Source: DATLMR01 sp035634255
GTDB taxonomy: Bacteria; Acidobacteriota; Blastocatellia; UBA7656
Direction: 5' to 3'
Length of the DNA stretch: 64,000 nt
Assembly (NCBI GenBank): GCA_035634255.1
Contig: DASQDI010000115.1
Span: forward strand, 4,759-68,758
Shown: positions 51,216-60,239 of the stretch, piece by piece
Layout of the letters: every line of letters starts with the position of its first letter
Numbering within the stretch: the stretch's first letter is position 1
Made by a program: the position numbers and the translations under genes
Notes under the pieces: model-generated
What the model saw: the letters and a program-made list of their open reading frames with translations, nothing else
Databases searched by the model: none
What the model was told of the DNA's origin: nothing

Positions 51216-52196
51216 TCAGTACGCGGCGAGCGCCCGAGCTGCTTTCAGTATGTCGTCCACCTGCGGCAGGAAGAACGATTCGAGAGGCGGCGCGTAGGGG
51301 ACGGGCGTGTCTATCGAGGTGACTCGCATGACCGGCCCGTCGAGGTACTCGAATGCCTCCTCGTTTATCACCGCGGTAAGCTCGCCCGCCATCCCGCCCG
51401 TGCGGGTGGCTTCATGCAGGATGATCACCTTGCTCGTCTTCTTGACCGACTCGATGATGGCCTCGCGGTCGAAGGGCATCAGGGTCCTCAGGTCGATCAC
51501 CTCGACGTTGATCCCCTCCTGCTCCAACCGCTCCGCGGCTTCGAGCGCCGTGTAGACCATCGCCCCGTAGGTGATGATCGACAGGTCCGTACCTTCGCGC
51601 CGGACGGCCGCCTTGCCTATCGGCACGATGTAATCTTCTGAGGGCACTTCCTGCTTGATCTTCGGGTTGCGGTAAAGGTACTTGTGCTCGAAAAAGAGCA
51701 CGGGGTCGTCGTCGCGGATCGCGGCCTTGATGAGGCCCTTCGCGTCGTAAGGCGTCGAGGGCTCGACCATCTTCAGGCCGGGCGTGTTGAGGAAGAACGA
51801 CTCGACGTTCTGCGAATGGAACGGGCCGCCGTGCACCCCGCCCCCGCACGGGCCGCGGACGACCATCGGGATCCCGACGCCCTGGCGGTAGCGGCTCTTG
51901 GCCGCGTAGTTGGTCAGGACGTCGAAGCAGCAGGAGATGAAGTCTATGAACTGCATCTCGGCCACCGGCCTCATCCCCATCATCGCGGCCCCGCAGGCGG
52001 CCCCGACTATGGCGCTCTCCGAGATCGGCGTGTCGATCACGCGCTCCGCGCCGAACTGATTCTGGAAGCCTTCGGTCACCTTGAAAGCCCCCCCGTACGC
52101 GCCGATGTCTTCCCCGAGAAGGAAGACGCTCTGGTCGCGTTCCATCTCTTCCCAGAGCCCCTGGCGCACTGCCTCAAGTAAAGTTATTGCCGCCAT
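51216..52196 (-). CDS. 2-oxoacid dehydrogenase E1 component, beta subunit
   Basis: A 326-residue transketolase-like subunit: LLGEDIGAYGGAFKVTEGF, RVIDTPISESAIVGAACGAA, RGPCGGGVHGGPFHSQN and VEVIDLRTLMPFD are all characteristic of PdhB/BkdA2-type proteins. With the alpha subunit it forms the heterotetrameric thiamine-diphosphate E1. AAAGG lies five bases before the ATG, only two bases after the alpha gene's stop, so the two are translationally coupled. Substrate, pyruvate or branched-chain oxoacids, cannot be settled from sequence alone. Confidence 0.94.
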   Translation of the reverse strand: MAAITLLEAVRQGLWEEMERDQSVFLLGEDIGAYGGAFKVTEGFQNQFGAERVIDTPISESAIVGAACGAAMMGMRPVAEMQFIDFISCCFDVLTNYAAKSRYRQGVGIPMVVRGPCGGGVHGGPFHSQNVESFFLNTPGLKMVEPSTPYDAKGLIKAAIRDDDPVLFFEHKYLYRNPKIKQEVPSEDYIVPIGKAAVRREGTDLSIITYGAMVYTALEAAERLEQEGINVEVIDLRTLMPFDREAIIESVKKTSKVIILHEATRTGGMAGELTAVINEEAFEYLDGPVMRVTSIDTPVPYAPPLESFFLPQVDDILKAARALAAY

Positions 52197-52198
52197 TC

Positions 52199-53206
52199 TT
52201 ACCTTTCAATCGCCTGAAAGCCGACCGCCTCCGCCCCATCCCCGGCGTAGACTCCGCCGAGGGCCTCTTCGGGCTCGCAATCGGGCTGACTCTCCGCCCA
52301 GGCCAGGTCCTCGTCGAGGAGCGACTCGGCCCGCGCGTAAGTCTCCCCTACCTCCCGCGCGGTGCTGACGCCCCGGTCGAGCAGTTCTTTCTCAAGGCGC
52401 GCGATGGGGTCGCGCCCGCGCCACTCTTCAAGCATCTCCTTCGCGACGTAGGACTGGTTGTCGTGCGCGGCGTGGCCTTTCATGCGGAAGGTCTTCGCCT
52501 CGATGAAGGTCGGGCCGCCGCCCGAGCGCGCGAGGTCCACCGCGCGGCGCGAGGCTTCGAACACCGCCGCCGCGTCGTTGCCGTCCACGATCTCCGTCGG
52601 CATCCCGTAGGCCTTCGCGCGGTCCGCGAGATCTTTGACCCTCATCTGCCTGCTCGTGGGGGTGGTGTATGCATAGCCGTTGTTCTCCCCGATTATCACG
52701 AGCGGGAGGTTCTGCACAGCCGCGAAGTTCGCCGCCTCGTGGAAGGCCCCGGTGCTGGTCGCGCCGTCGCCGATGTAGACCATGCCGACGTTCTTTTTGC
52801 CCTGCATCCGGGTGGCAAGCACGACCCCGTTCATCACCGACACGAGCGTGCCGAGGGGGCTCACCGTGCCGATGAACCCCCTCTCAAGGTCCGTGAAGTG
52901 TATGTTCTGGTCGCGCCCCCGCGTCGGGGCCGTGCCGCGCGCGAGGTAGGAGGCGAAGACTTCACGCGGGCGCGCGCCCATCACGAGCATCGCCCCGAGG
53001 TCGCGGGTCAGGGGCGAGAGGATGTCGTTGTGGCTCTTGTCGAGCGCGTAGGCAGAGCCGACCGCCGTGCCCTCCTGCCCGAGGCTGCGGAAGAGGCCGC
53101 CTTTGATCCTGCCCTGCTTGAGCAGGTTCTCCAGCCTCTCTTCGAGCGACCGCGTGAGCCGCATGTAATATAGCAATTCGAGCTTCTGCGCTTTGTTAAG
53201 TTCCAT
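52199..53206 (-). CDS. 2-oxoacid dehydrogenase E1 component, alpha subunit
   Basis: The product (335 residues) has the thiamine-diphosphate motif YIGDGATSTGAFHEAANFAA … NN, with GENNGYAYTTPTSRQ after it, the family segment GRDQNIHFTD, and a C-terminal E1-phosphorylation-loop-like KTFRMKGHAAHDNQSYV. It decarboxylates the 2-oxoacid and reductively acylates the E2 lipoyl group together with the beta subunit. Loop wording HAAHDNQSYV is closer to branched-chain or acetoin types than to classical PdhA (HSMSDP). The ribosome site is weak. A hairpin lies in the 67-base gap after lpdA. Confidence 0.94.
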   Translation of the reverse strand: MELNKAQKLELLYYMRLTRSLEERLENLLKQGRIKGGLFRSLGQEGTAVGSAYALDKSHNDILSPLTRDLGAMLVMGARPREVFASYLARGTAPTRGRDQNIHFTDLERGFIGTVSPLGTLVSVMNGVVLATRMQGKKNVGMVYIGDGATSTGAFHEAANFAAVQNLPLVIIGENNGYAYTTPTSRQMRVKDLADRAKAYGMPTEIVDGNDAAAVFEASRRAVDLARSGGGPTFIEAKTFRMKGHAAHDNQSYVAKEMLEEWRGRDPIARLEKELLDRGVSTAREVGETYARAESLLDEDLAWAESQPDCEPEEALGGVYAGDGAEAVGFQAIER

Positions 53207-53223
53207 ATAAGAGGCTCGCCCGT

Positions 53224-53258
53224 CACCGGCCCTTGCTCAATATAAAAGCGGGCCGGTG
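53224..53258 (-). promoter_or_regulatory. Hairpin between lpdA and E1 alpha
   Basis: CACCGGCCC and GGGCCGGTG arms surround a 17-base A/T-rich loop. No T run follows, so it may be an RNA-processing or attenuation element within the operon rather than a terminator. Confidence 0.4.
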
Positions 53259-53273
53259 GCAGGGATCGGGTGA

Positions 53274-54683
53274 CTAAATCTGCGTGGCCATGCCGTGCAC
53301 GTCTTCGGCGGCCTCGTGCAGCCCCTCGGAGACAGTGGGATGGGCATGCATGGTGTGGATCAATTCCTCGACCGTCGCTTCCATCCGCAAAGCCGTGCAG
53401 CCCTCGACGATCAGCTCCGTCGCCTGCGGGCCGATGATGTGGAGGCCGAGCACTTCGTCGTACTTCGCGTCGCTCACGATCTTGACCAGCCCCTCGGTCG
53501 CCCCCTGTATCTGAGCTTTCGCGAGGATGGGGGTGGGGAACTTGCCGACCTTGACCTCGTAGCCGCGCTCCTTGGCCTTGGCTTCGGTCAGGCCGACGCT
53601 CGCGACTTCCGGGTGGCAGTAGGTGCAGTTCGGCACCTGATCGTAATTGATCGGGCGGGGATTTTTGCCCGCGATGGTCTCCGCCGCGACGATCCCTTCG
53701 GCCGAGGCGACGTGCGCGAGCCACGGGGTCGGGACGACGTCGCCGATGGCGTAGACGTTGGGCACGTTGGTCCGCATGTGGTCGTCGACCTGAATGTAGC
53801 CGCGCTTGTCCGTTTCGACGCCGAGGTTCTCAAGCCCTAGCCCCGCGGTATAAGCCGCGCGGCCGGTCGCGACCAGCAACTTCTCCGCGACGAACTCGCG
53901 GTCCGCGTCGCCCACGCGCGCGGTCACGCGCACCTGCCCGTCTTCTTTCACGGCCTTCTGAAAGTTGGCCCCGGTGAAAGCCTTGATGCCCTGCTTCTTG
54001 AAAGACTTTCCGAGCTCCGAGCTTATCTCCTCGTCTTCGATAGGGAGCAGGCGCGGCAGCAGTTCGAGGATGGTCACGTCCGACCCGAAGCGGGCGTACA
54101 TCGAAGCGAACTCGACGCCGACGGCCCCGGCCCCCAGCACGATCAGGGACTTCGGGACCTCGTTCAACTCAAGTATCTCGTCGCTCGTGATGATCTGCTG
54201 GCCGTCGATGTCGAGGCCGGGGAGCGAGCGCGGGACCGAGCCCGTGGCGATGATGATGTTTCTGGTCTGGACCATCTGGGTGGAGCCCTCAGCCCCGGTC
54301 ACGGTGATCTGGCCCGCGCTCTCGATGCGGGCGGCCCCCTTGAAGGTCTGAATCTTGTTCTTCTTCATCAGAAACTCGACGCCCTTCGAGAGCTTGAGGA
54401 CGATCTTGTTCTTGTTCTTCTGCGCCTGCGGCATGTCGAGCGACACGCCCTCCGTCACCACCCCGATATTTTTTGCGTGCTTGAATTCGTCGAGGACATC
54501 GGCCGTGTGCAGGAGGGCCTTGGTCGGGATGCACCCCCGGAGCAGGCAGGTGCCGCCGAGGTTCTTGTCTTTTTCGACGATGGCCGTGCGCAGGCCGACC
54601 TGCGCGGCCCTGATCGCGGCGACGTAGCCGCCCGGCCCCGCGCCGATCACCACTACATCAAAAGCTTCGTTGTTCGTGCTCAA
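53274..54683 (-). CDS. lpdA: Dihydrolipoyl dehydrogenase (E3)
   Basis: A 469-residue flavoprotein: FAD motif VVIGAGPGGYVAAIRA, redox disulfide Cys46/Cys51 in GGTCLLRGCIPTK, NAD motif VLGAGAVGVEFASMY, and the C-terminal HAHPTVSEGL with its active-site His-Glu. It reoxidises the dihydrolipoyl group of E2 with NAD. The start is a TTG at 54683 with AAGGAGG ten bases upstream; no better start is present. It is placed after the Rieske gene and before E1 alpha in one strand-run with E1 beta, E2 and lipB. Confidence 0.97.
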   Translation of the reverse strand: MSTNNEAFDVVVIGAGPGGYVAAIRAAQVGLRTAIVEKDKNLGGTCLLRGCIPTKALLHTADVLDEFKHAKNIGVVTEGVSLDMPQAQKNKNKIVLKLSKGVEFLMKKNKIQTFKGAARIESAGQITVTGAEGSTQMVQTRNIIIATGSVPRSLPGLDIDGQQIITSDEILELNEVPKSLIVLGAGAVGVEFASMYARFGSDVTILELLPRLLPIEDEEISSELGKSFKKQGIKAFTGANFQKAVKEDGQVRVTARVGDADREFVAEKLLVATGRAAYTAGLGLENLGVETDKRGYIQVDDHMRTNVPNVYAIGDVVPTPWLAHVASAEGIVAAETIAGKNPRPINYDQVPNCTYCHPEVASVGLTEAKAKERGYEVKVGKFPTPILAKAQIQGATEGLVKIVSDAKYDEVLGLHIIGPQATELIVEGCTALRMEATVEELIHTMHAHPTVSEGLHEAAEDVHGMATQI

Positions 54684-54738
54684 TTAGCTTAAGCCTCCTT
54701 AGCTTGTCCTCTACCTGCGCGAAACGCGCGAGCCCCGC

Positions 54739-55053
54739 CTAGTTGAGCGCCACGTGTACCTCTTCGCCCTCGACCTTCACTTCGAACTTCTCGACCCTGG
54801 CCGACGAATTCACCGGCGAGATGCCCGTCGTGAGGCTGAAGGCCCACCCATGCCACGGGCACTGGACAGTCAGGTTGACGGGGTCGCAATAGCCTTCGCC
54901 CAGCGGCCCATTCCTGTGCGGGCAGGTGTTGTCGAGCGCGTAGAACTCTCCGTTAACATTGAAAAGAGCTATCCGGTTCCCTTTCACTTCCACCACCATG
55001 CCCTCGCCCGGCGGCAGGTCGGATTTATTCGCTACCTTAACAAATTCTCCCAT
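54739..55053 (-). CDS. Rieske-type 2Fe-2S ferredoxin
   Basis: A 104-residue Rieske protein with cluster ligands Cys44 and His46 (CPHRNGPL) and Cys65 and His68 (CPWHGW). The small size and lack of an oxygenase or nitrite-reductase partner fit the NirD/BphF-type soluble ferredoxins. GGGAG lies seven bases before the ATG. It heads the run that continues with lpdA 55 bases downstream, suggesting it is cotranscribed with the 2-oxoacid dehydrogenase. A link to lipoyl synthase or another acceptor is possible but not shown. Confidence 0.92.
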   Translation of the reverse strand: MGEFVKVANKSDLPPGEGMVVEVKGNRIALFNVNGEFYALDNTCPHRNGPLGEGYCDPVNLTVQCPWHGWAFSLTTGISPVNSSARVEKFEVKVEGEEVHVALN

Positions 55054-55259
55054 CTCAATCTCCCGGTCTTTTCATTTATGCTCGCCTGCTCACTGTCTAA
55101 TAATAGTTGTAGCGAGCGACTGACCATCTTAGCAACACGGTCGCGGCCGTTTCAAGCTGGATTGCCTGACGCGGCTCCCGCCGGCCTCCAACCGAATTCT
55201 CTTTTGCGGGTTCGCCGCGCGTTTGGTTAAATAGTTAAGAAGGTTAAGGAGGAGCAAAT

Positions 55260-55991
55260 ATGATTAAACGTCTAATAACGGCATGCATGATTTTACTCGC
55301 CGCAATACTACTCTCGCTCGGGACCGACTTTTCGAAGCTGACGGATACCGTACACGGGCAGGCCCCCGGAAGCGGTAAATCTTCTCTGAGCCCCGCCGAC
55401 CGCCGCTTCGCCCTCGAAGCTGCGCACAGCGGCATGGCCGAGGTGGACCTCGGGATACTGGCGGCCGAGCGCGCCGCGAGCCCCGAGGTGAAGCAGTTCG
55501 CCCAGAGGATGATCGACGACCATACGCGCGCGGGCGACGAGCTGAAGGCTCTGGCCTCGATAAAGAGCCTGACCCTCCCCGCGAGCGCGGGCGTGCCGGA
55601 GGCGTCCGGCGGCCCGGCAGCTTCCCCGAGAATCCCGAGCAACGCCACGCCCCAGAGCGGGACCCCGACGGGAAACTCGCGGGCTAACGCGCCGGCAACC
55701 AGACCTTCGCCGGGGGCCGCGCCCGCTCCGCGCGACACCGAGACCTCGGAGATGGCGAAGAGGCATCAGGCTTTAAAGAGAAAGCTTTCCTCGCTGTCGG
55801 GTGCCGCGTTCGACCGCGAATACATGAGCCAGATGGTGAAAGACCATACCGCCGCCGCCGCGCTCTTCCAGAGCCAGGCGACGAGCGGCACGGACGCGGA
55901 CCTGAAGAACTGGGCCGCGAAGACCCTGCCCACGATCCAGGAGCACCTGCGAATGGCCCGCGAAGTCTCCGCGAAGGTCGGCAGTAAATAA
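55260..55991 (+). CDS. DUF4142 exported protein (first of pair)
   Basis: A 243-residue secreted protein: signal segment (ITACMILLAAILLSL), then a ferritin-like helical DUF4142 domain split by a linker. RRFALEAAHSGMAEVDLG and SPEVKQFAQRMIDDHTRAGDEL form the first helices, and AFDREYMSQMVKDHTAAAALFQ with LPTIQEHLRMAREV the last. A Pro/Ala/Ser-rich insert lies at about 100-160. DUF4142 proteins are periplasmic or outer-envelope with unknown function. GGAGGAG precedes the ATG. The paralogue at 56440 follows on the same strand. Confidence 0.88.
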   Translation: MIKRLITACMILLAAILLSLGTDFSKLTDTVHGQAPGSGKSSLSPADRRFALEAAHSGMAEVDLGILAAERAASPEVKQFAQRMIDDHTRAGDELKALASIKSLTLPASAGVPEASGGPAASPRIPSNATPQSGTPTGNSRANAPATRPSPGAAPAPRDTETSEMAKRHQALKRKLSSLSGAAFDREYMSQMVKDHTAAAALFQSQATSGTDADLKNWAAKTLPTIQEHLRMAREVSAKVGSK

Positions 55992-56439
55992 AGAGCCGCG
56001 AGAGCCCATGATCAGTATTGTCGCTCGGTTCGCGCGGGCAGTACGACGAGGCGATAAAAACGCCCGGTCTACTGCCCGCTTCTCACGCCCTCTTCTCCGC
56101 CGTTTTTCGTTCCCCCTCCGGCCCCGGCCCTTGGCCGCTGACCCCTACTTTTCCCCTGTTTTCCGGCCATATTTGTCTGCCCGTGTCCCTAGCTTGCAAG
56201 GCCCCGGCCCCGGCCCCGACCTTCCGCGTCTCCTCGGTCGCCTTAGCGCTACAATCGCCCGCACTACTTTATGGCATCAGCCTTGCCCTCCTTAATTGCG
56301 CGTCCACCGCGAGAGGGGCTGATTCAGCCGCCGATTCCAGAGGCCGAAGCGGGACCGCAAAGCGCGGCTCCGGCTCAACCCCCTCCGCGGGTCCGGGATT
56401 TTTTGATCGAACAATTGGAAGTTGAAGGAGGGATCAGTG
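55992..56439. other. GC-rich intergenic region between DUF4142 genes
   Basis: These 448 bases hold no gene that I can support. There are C-rich tracts and a short direct repeat of GGCCCC units near 56200-56220, and an A/T-rich patch before the second gene. The long open frames are low-complexity translations of C-rich DNA. Confidence 0.5.
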
Positions 56440-57249
56440 ATGAATAAACGAGTGATGGCAACAGGTATGATCATACTCGTCTCGATGTTATTTTCGCCAC
56501 AGGCCAACTTTGCGCAGCACACCGACAAGTCGAACCCGCCTGTCCGCGATTCGAAAAAGCAGACTGACGACACGAGCAAGCAGACCAGCGCCGGAAGCGG
56601 GCAGAACTCGGGCGGCTCTCTGAGCAATTCCGACCGTCGCTTCATCATGGAAGCGGCGCACAGCAGCATGGCCGAAGTGGACCTCGGCAAGCTGGCGGTC
56701 GAGCGGGCCATGAGCCCGGAGGTGAAGAAGTTCGGCCAGCACATGATCGACGATCACTCCCGCGCCAACAGCGAGTTGATGCAGCTGGCATCCAGCAAGG
56801 GCGTGGACCTTTCGATGATGGCCTCGCATGCGTCGGGCTCGTCCGCGAGCGGCAGCGGCGCTTCGTCAGGCGCGACTGGAAGCGGGATCAACCCTCACAG
56901 CGGAGAGAGGACGGGTGAAGGGGCGGACAAGGGCTCGGTAGTGCAGACGGGCGGGTCCGGGACCAACACTTCGTCCGCGTCTCGCTCTAAGGGGGGGGAT
57001 GACGCGAAGTGGTCGCAAAGGCACCACGCTCTGGTGAAGAAGCTTTCGGCCCTTTCGGGTGCGGAATTCGACCGTGAGTACATGCGCCAGATGGTCAAGG
57101 ACCACAGCGACGCGGTCGAATTGTTCCAGCGCGAAGCCAGCCGTGGAAGTGACTCGGAAGTGAAGGCGTGGGCCGCGAAGACCCTGCCCGCCATTCAGGA
57201 GCACTTGCGGATGGCCCGTGAGGTCTCCGCGAAGGTAAGCGGTAAATAA
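56440..57249 (+). CDS. DUF4142 exported protein (second of pair)
   Basis: A 269-residue paralogue with a signal peptide (MNKRVMATGMIILVSMLF), a Ser/Gln linker, and the DUF4142 helices RRFIMEAAHSSMAEVDLG, SPEVKKFGQHMIDDHSRANS, AEFDREYMRQMVKDHSDAVE and LPAIQEHLRMAREVSAKV. A Ser/Gly-rich low-complexity insert of about 65 residues splits the domain as in the first copy, at the same place but with unrelated sequence. The start at 56440 has GGAGGG eight bases upstream. The preceding 448 bases lack genes, so it likely has its own promoter. Confidence 0.88.
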   Translation: MNKRVMATGMIILVSMLFSPQANFAQHTDKSNPPVRDSKKQTDDTSKQTSAGSGQNSGGSLSNSDRRFIMEAAHSSMAEVDLGKLAVERAMSPEVKKFGQHMIDDHSRANSELMQLASSKGVDLSMMASHASGSSASGSGASSGATGSGINPHSGERTGEGADKGSVVQTGGSGTNTSSASRSKGGDDAKWSQRHHALVKKLSALSGAEFDREYMRQMVKDHSDAVELFQREASRGSDSEVKAWAAKTLPAIQEHLRMAREVSAKVSGK

Positions 57250-57256
57250 CAGTTGT

Positions 57257-57281
57257 GGGGACAGGGCTCGCCCCTGTCCCC
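57257..57281. terminator. GC hairpin between convergent genes
   Basis: GGGGACAGGG and CCCTGTCCCC arms with a five-base loop, between the DUF4142 gene and the convergent peptidase gene. Without a T run it is only a probable terminator. Confidence 0.45.
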
Positions 57282-57298
57282 GCTTCGTCCCTCGATCA

Positions 57299-58393
57299 TC
57301 AGTCCTTATAAATCTCGACCACGACCTTACCATCCTCCAGAACGTAGCCGCGATACATGCCCGCCGAGTTGAAAGGCATTGCGATGTTCCCGTCTTTGTC
57401 TATCGCTATGACCCCGCCTTCGCCGCCCATCTTTACCAGCTTATCTTTGACCACCGTGTCGGCCGCGTCTTTGAGCGAGAGCCCTTTGTATTCCATCAGT
57501 GCGCTTATATCGTAGGCGACCACGGCCCTGATGAAGTACTCCCCGTGCCCGGTGGCGGAGACGGCGCAGGTCTTGTTGTTGGCGTAAGTGCCAGCCCCTA
57601 TGATGGGAGCGTCCCCCACGCGGCCGAACCTTTTATTGGTCATGCCGCCCGTGCTGGTCCCCGCCGAGAGGTTGCCCGCGCGGTCTAGCGCGACGGCCCC
57701 GACCGTGCCGAATTTGTTGTCGTCCCGCTCGTCGTTAAGCCCGGCCCCGTTGCCCGAAGGCTTCGCGGGAGTCGCGTCGCGCGTCGGGGTCTTCTCTCCC
57801 CCTTCTTTCTGCCGCTCTTTTCCCTTGGCCCGCTCCAACTCCTTCCATCTTCTCTCTGTGTAGAAGTATTTCGGATCCACCAGCTCGACGCCGTTCTGCT
57901 TCGCGAAAGCTTCCGCGCCCTCCCGCACCATGAGGACGTGGGGGGACTTCTCCATCACGAGGCGCGCGAGGCTTATGGGGTTTTTGACATGCTTGACCCC
58001 GGCGATGGCCCCGGCCTTGAGGGTCGCCCCGTCCATGATCGACGAGTCCAGCTCATTCGTCCCCTCGTTCGTGAAGACGGCCCCCTTCCCGGCGTTAAAG
58101 AGCGGAGAGTCTTCGAGTATCCTGACGGTCGCTTCAATAGCGTCGAGACCTGAGCCGCCATTCTTCAGGATGTTGTGGCCCGCGAGCAGCGCTTCCGAGA
58201 GCTTGTCGCGGTAAGCCTTCTCAAGCTCGGGCGTCATGTTCCCTCTCAATATCGTGCCGGCCCCCCCATGAACCACGAGCCTGAATTTTTTGGCCTCCTC
58301 AGCGCGAGAAAATCCCGGCAGGCTTACCGCCAGAAGCAGAGCGACCACGCCCGACGATAAGATCCTTGCGAGAGAAAGTGACCGGATGTTCAT
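57299..58393 (-). CDS. Exported isoaspartyl peptidase/L-asparaginase (Ntn hydrolase)
   Basis: A 364-residue plant-type asparaginase. A signal peptide (LARILSSGVVALLLAVSLPG…FSRAEE) precedes the alpha part: VVHGGAGTI, NAGKGAVFTNEG and DSSIMDGATLKAGAIAGV. The autocatalytic nucleophile is Thr230 in KFGTVGAVALD, with GGMTNKRFGRVGDAPIIGAGTYA and SATGHGEYFIR in the beta part. It removes isoaspartyl or Asn-linked residues from peptides in the periplasm. A charged, low-complexity insert lies just before the nucleophile (about 185-225), longer than usual. GGAGGAG just before the ATG at 58393 fixes the start. Confidence 0.93.
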   Translation of the reverse strand: MNIRSLSLARILSSGVVALLLAVSLPGFSRAEEAKKFRLVVHGGAGTILRGNMTPELEKAYRDKLSEALLAGHNILKNGGSGLDAIEATVRILEDSPLFNAGKGAVFTNEGTNELDSSIMDGATLKAGAIAGVKHVKNPISLARLVMEKSPHVLMVREGAEAFAKQNGVELVDPKYFYTERRWKELERAKGKERQKEGGEKTPTRDATPAKPSGNGAGLNDERDDNKFGTVGAVALDRAGNLSAGTSTGGMTNKRFGRVGDAPIIGAGTYANNKTCAVSATGHGEYFIRAVVAYDISALMEYKGLSLKDAADTVVKDKLVKMGGEGGVIAIDKDGNIAMPFNSAGMYRGYVLEDGKVVVEIYKD

Positions 58394-58551
58394 GTCTCCT
58401 CCAGACAGGGTTCGTTGATCTTCAAATTTGAAAGACGGCAGATTGAAAATGTTGCACCAAGTTAAGGGAAATGTAAATTGATCCCGGCACCCATTTGCTT
58501 TATCCTGTGGCCTTCGCCGCGCCTTCATCTCACGACAGCAAGGGAGAGCCG

Positions 58552-59607
58552 ATGCCGGAAATCGAATGCTTCATGAACTCGCGCCCGAAGCGGCGGGCGG
58601 GACTCGTCGCGCTTGCCGCCTGCGCCGTCCTCCTGTCGCTGCCGCAGGCCCGCCTGAGTCAAACGCGCCCTTCATCCGCGAGGCCGCTGCTCGTGGCCCA
58701 TCGCGGGGCTTCCGCCTACGCGCCGGAGCATACGCTCTCGGCGTACCGTCTGGCCGTCGAGCAGGGCGCGGACTTCGTCGAGCAGGACTTGCAGGTGACG
58801 AAAGACGGGGCCCTGATCTGCATGCACGACGCCGACCTTTCGCGGACCACCAACGTCGCCGAAATCTTTCCCGGCCGCGCGAAGGCGCGCGACGCCGAGG
58901 GCCGCGGCTCCGACAGACGGGGCTACTACGCGGTCGATTTCACTCTGGCCGAAATAAAGCGGCTCGACGCGGGCTCGTGGTTCAACCGCGCCAACCCATT
59001 CGCCGCGCGGCCCGCTTATGCGAGCGAAAAGGTCCCGACTCTCGAAGAGGCGATGGAGGCCGTGGGCGACCGCGCGGGGTTGTACATAGAGATCAAGTGG
59101 CCCGAGTTTTATAAGTCTATGGGACACGACATGCCTGCCCTGCTCGCCCGCGCGCTCGCGCGAGGCCCGAAAACGGAGCGAATATTCATTCAGTCGTTTT
59201 CAAAAGCGAGCCTGCTGCGCTTCCGCGAGCTCGCGCCCGAGTACGCGCGCGTTCAACTGCTCCCGATGAGCGACGCGGGCCGCAGGGAGGACTCGGCCAG
59301 AGTCTCGCCCGTGCTCGCGGCGGAGATCGCGTCTTACGCGCGCGGGGCGGGGCCGAGCAAGTCGATGCTTTCGGGCGCGAGTGATGTCGAGGTGTTCCAC
59401 CGCGCGGGGCTGCTGGTCCACCCGTACACGTTTCGCGGCCCGACCACCGCGGTCAACCGCCGCGCCCTCGGCGAGAAGCAGGCGGACGGCTCCACCCTCC
59501 GGTCCAATATAATCTCGGACATTCGCCGCTACATCGGGTTCGGAATTGACGGAGGCTTTACGGATTACCCCGACCTGTGGAAGGAAGCGGCGGGCGGGGC
59601 CAGTTGA
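58552..59607 (+). CDS. glpQ: Exported glycerophosphodiester phosphodiesterase
   Basis: A 351-residue GDPD-family enzyme with signal sequence (RRAGLVALAACAVLLSL). Catalytic and metal residues are visible: His50 in LLVAHRGASAYAPEHT, Glu77 and Asp79 in VEQDLQVTKDG, and His92 in MHDADLSRTT; IEIKWPEFYK and GIDGGFTDYPD are also family elements. The size and export match GlpQ, which splits glycerophosphodiesters to glycerol 3-phosphate and alcohol in the periplasm. GGGAG lies six bases before the ATG at 58552. It is divergent from the asparaginase gene. No glycerol-3-phosphate transporter gene is in the window. Confidence 0.93.
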   Translation: MPEIECFMNSRPKRRAGLVALAACAVLLSLPQARLSQTRPSSARPLLVAHRGASAYAPEHTLSAYRLAVEQGADFVEQDLQVTKDGALICMHDADLSRTTNVAEIFPGRAKARDAEGRGSDRRGYYAVDFTLAEIKRLDAGSWFNRANPFAARPAYASEKVPTLEEAMEAVGDRAGLYIEIKWPEFYKSMGHDMPALLARALARGPKTERIFIQSFSKASLLRFRELAPEYARVQLLPMSDAGRREDSARVSPVLAAEIASYARGAGPSKSMLSGASDVEVFHRAGLLVHPYTFRGPTTAVNRRALGEKQADGSTLRSNIISDIRRYIGFGIDGGFTDYPDLWKEAAGGAS

Positions 59608-59608
59608 T

Positions 59609-59703
59609 TAGTGGTCAGTGGCCGGGAGTCAGGAGTCAGGGAAGGAGAGGGATTCTATAAAGAGAGCTTGGAATCTTCCCTAATCCCTGGCCCCTGACCA
59701 CTA
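59609..59703. repeat. Dispersed palindromic repeat, copy 2
   Basis: About 95 bases with inverted ends TAGTGGTCAG (59609-59618) and CTGACCACTA (59694-59703) and the internal block GGGATTCTATAAAGAGAG shared with the copy at 39201. Its right end contains the stop codon of the YggT gene. It fills the whole gap between convergent genes. Confidence 0.78.
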
Positions 59704-60219
59704 GACTGCCGTCCTCCTGTGGGCGATGATCCTGAGCAGGCCGATCACCGCGAGGTGCACGAGCAGGTAGACGATCAGAGCGACTATGTAAGAGAGCCTG
59801 AACCGTACCGCCCCCGCGCCCGGATCATCGACGAGCCCGCGGAATGGGGCGAGCAGGGGCGCGGCCAGAGCGTCCACGAACCGCTTGAACCCGTTCGAAT
59901 CGCGCGCGCCGATCAGTTCGAGGATGATCTCAAGCCCGATGATCCCGTAGATGAGCCAGAAGATGTAATCCACGAACTGCGAGATGCGCGCGGTGCCGCG
60001 CGCCCGCTCTATCTCTGACTCCGTATCGACGACCTCAGAGACGGCCTTGCGCTTCATATTCTGCGCGACCGCGGCCGCTTCCGCGCGCTCGGACGAGTCC
60101 AGGTGCCCGGCGTCGCGGGCGACCTCCGCCTGCACTTCGTTCCGCACGGCCCCCTTCATCGCTTCATGCTGCGCGATCCTGCGCGATTCGTCCATTGCCA
60201 GCTTCTCGTCTTCGGCCAT
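59701..60219 (-). CDS. YggT-family membrane protein
   Basis: The 172-residue product has a charged helical N-terminal half (MAEDEKLAMDESRRIAQHEA, then VARDAGHLDSSERAEAAAVA) and a YggT-like C-terminal half with two membrane helices around FIDALAAPLLAPFRGLV-type loop (here FVDALAAPLLAPFRGLVDD) and SYIVALIVYLLVHLAVIGLL. YggT proteins are small inner-membrane proteins of uncertain function. The start at 60219 has GGGAG nine bases upstream; the open frame extends further but runs through the next gene. The stop codon lies in the repeat at 59609-59703. Confidence 0.82.
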   Translation of the reverse strand: MAEDEKLAMDESRRIAQHEAMKGAVRNEVQAEVARDAGHLDSSERAEAAAVAQNMKRKAVSEVVDTESEIERARGTARISQFVDYIFWLIYGIIGLEIILELIGARDSNGFKRFVDALAAPLLAPFRGLVDDPGAGAVRFRLSYIVALIVYLLVHLAVIGLLRIIAHRRTAV

Positions 60220-60239
60220 AAAAAGAATCTCCCTTTCGT

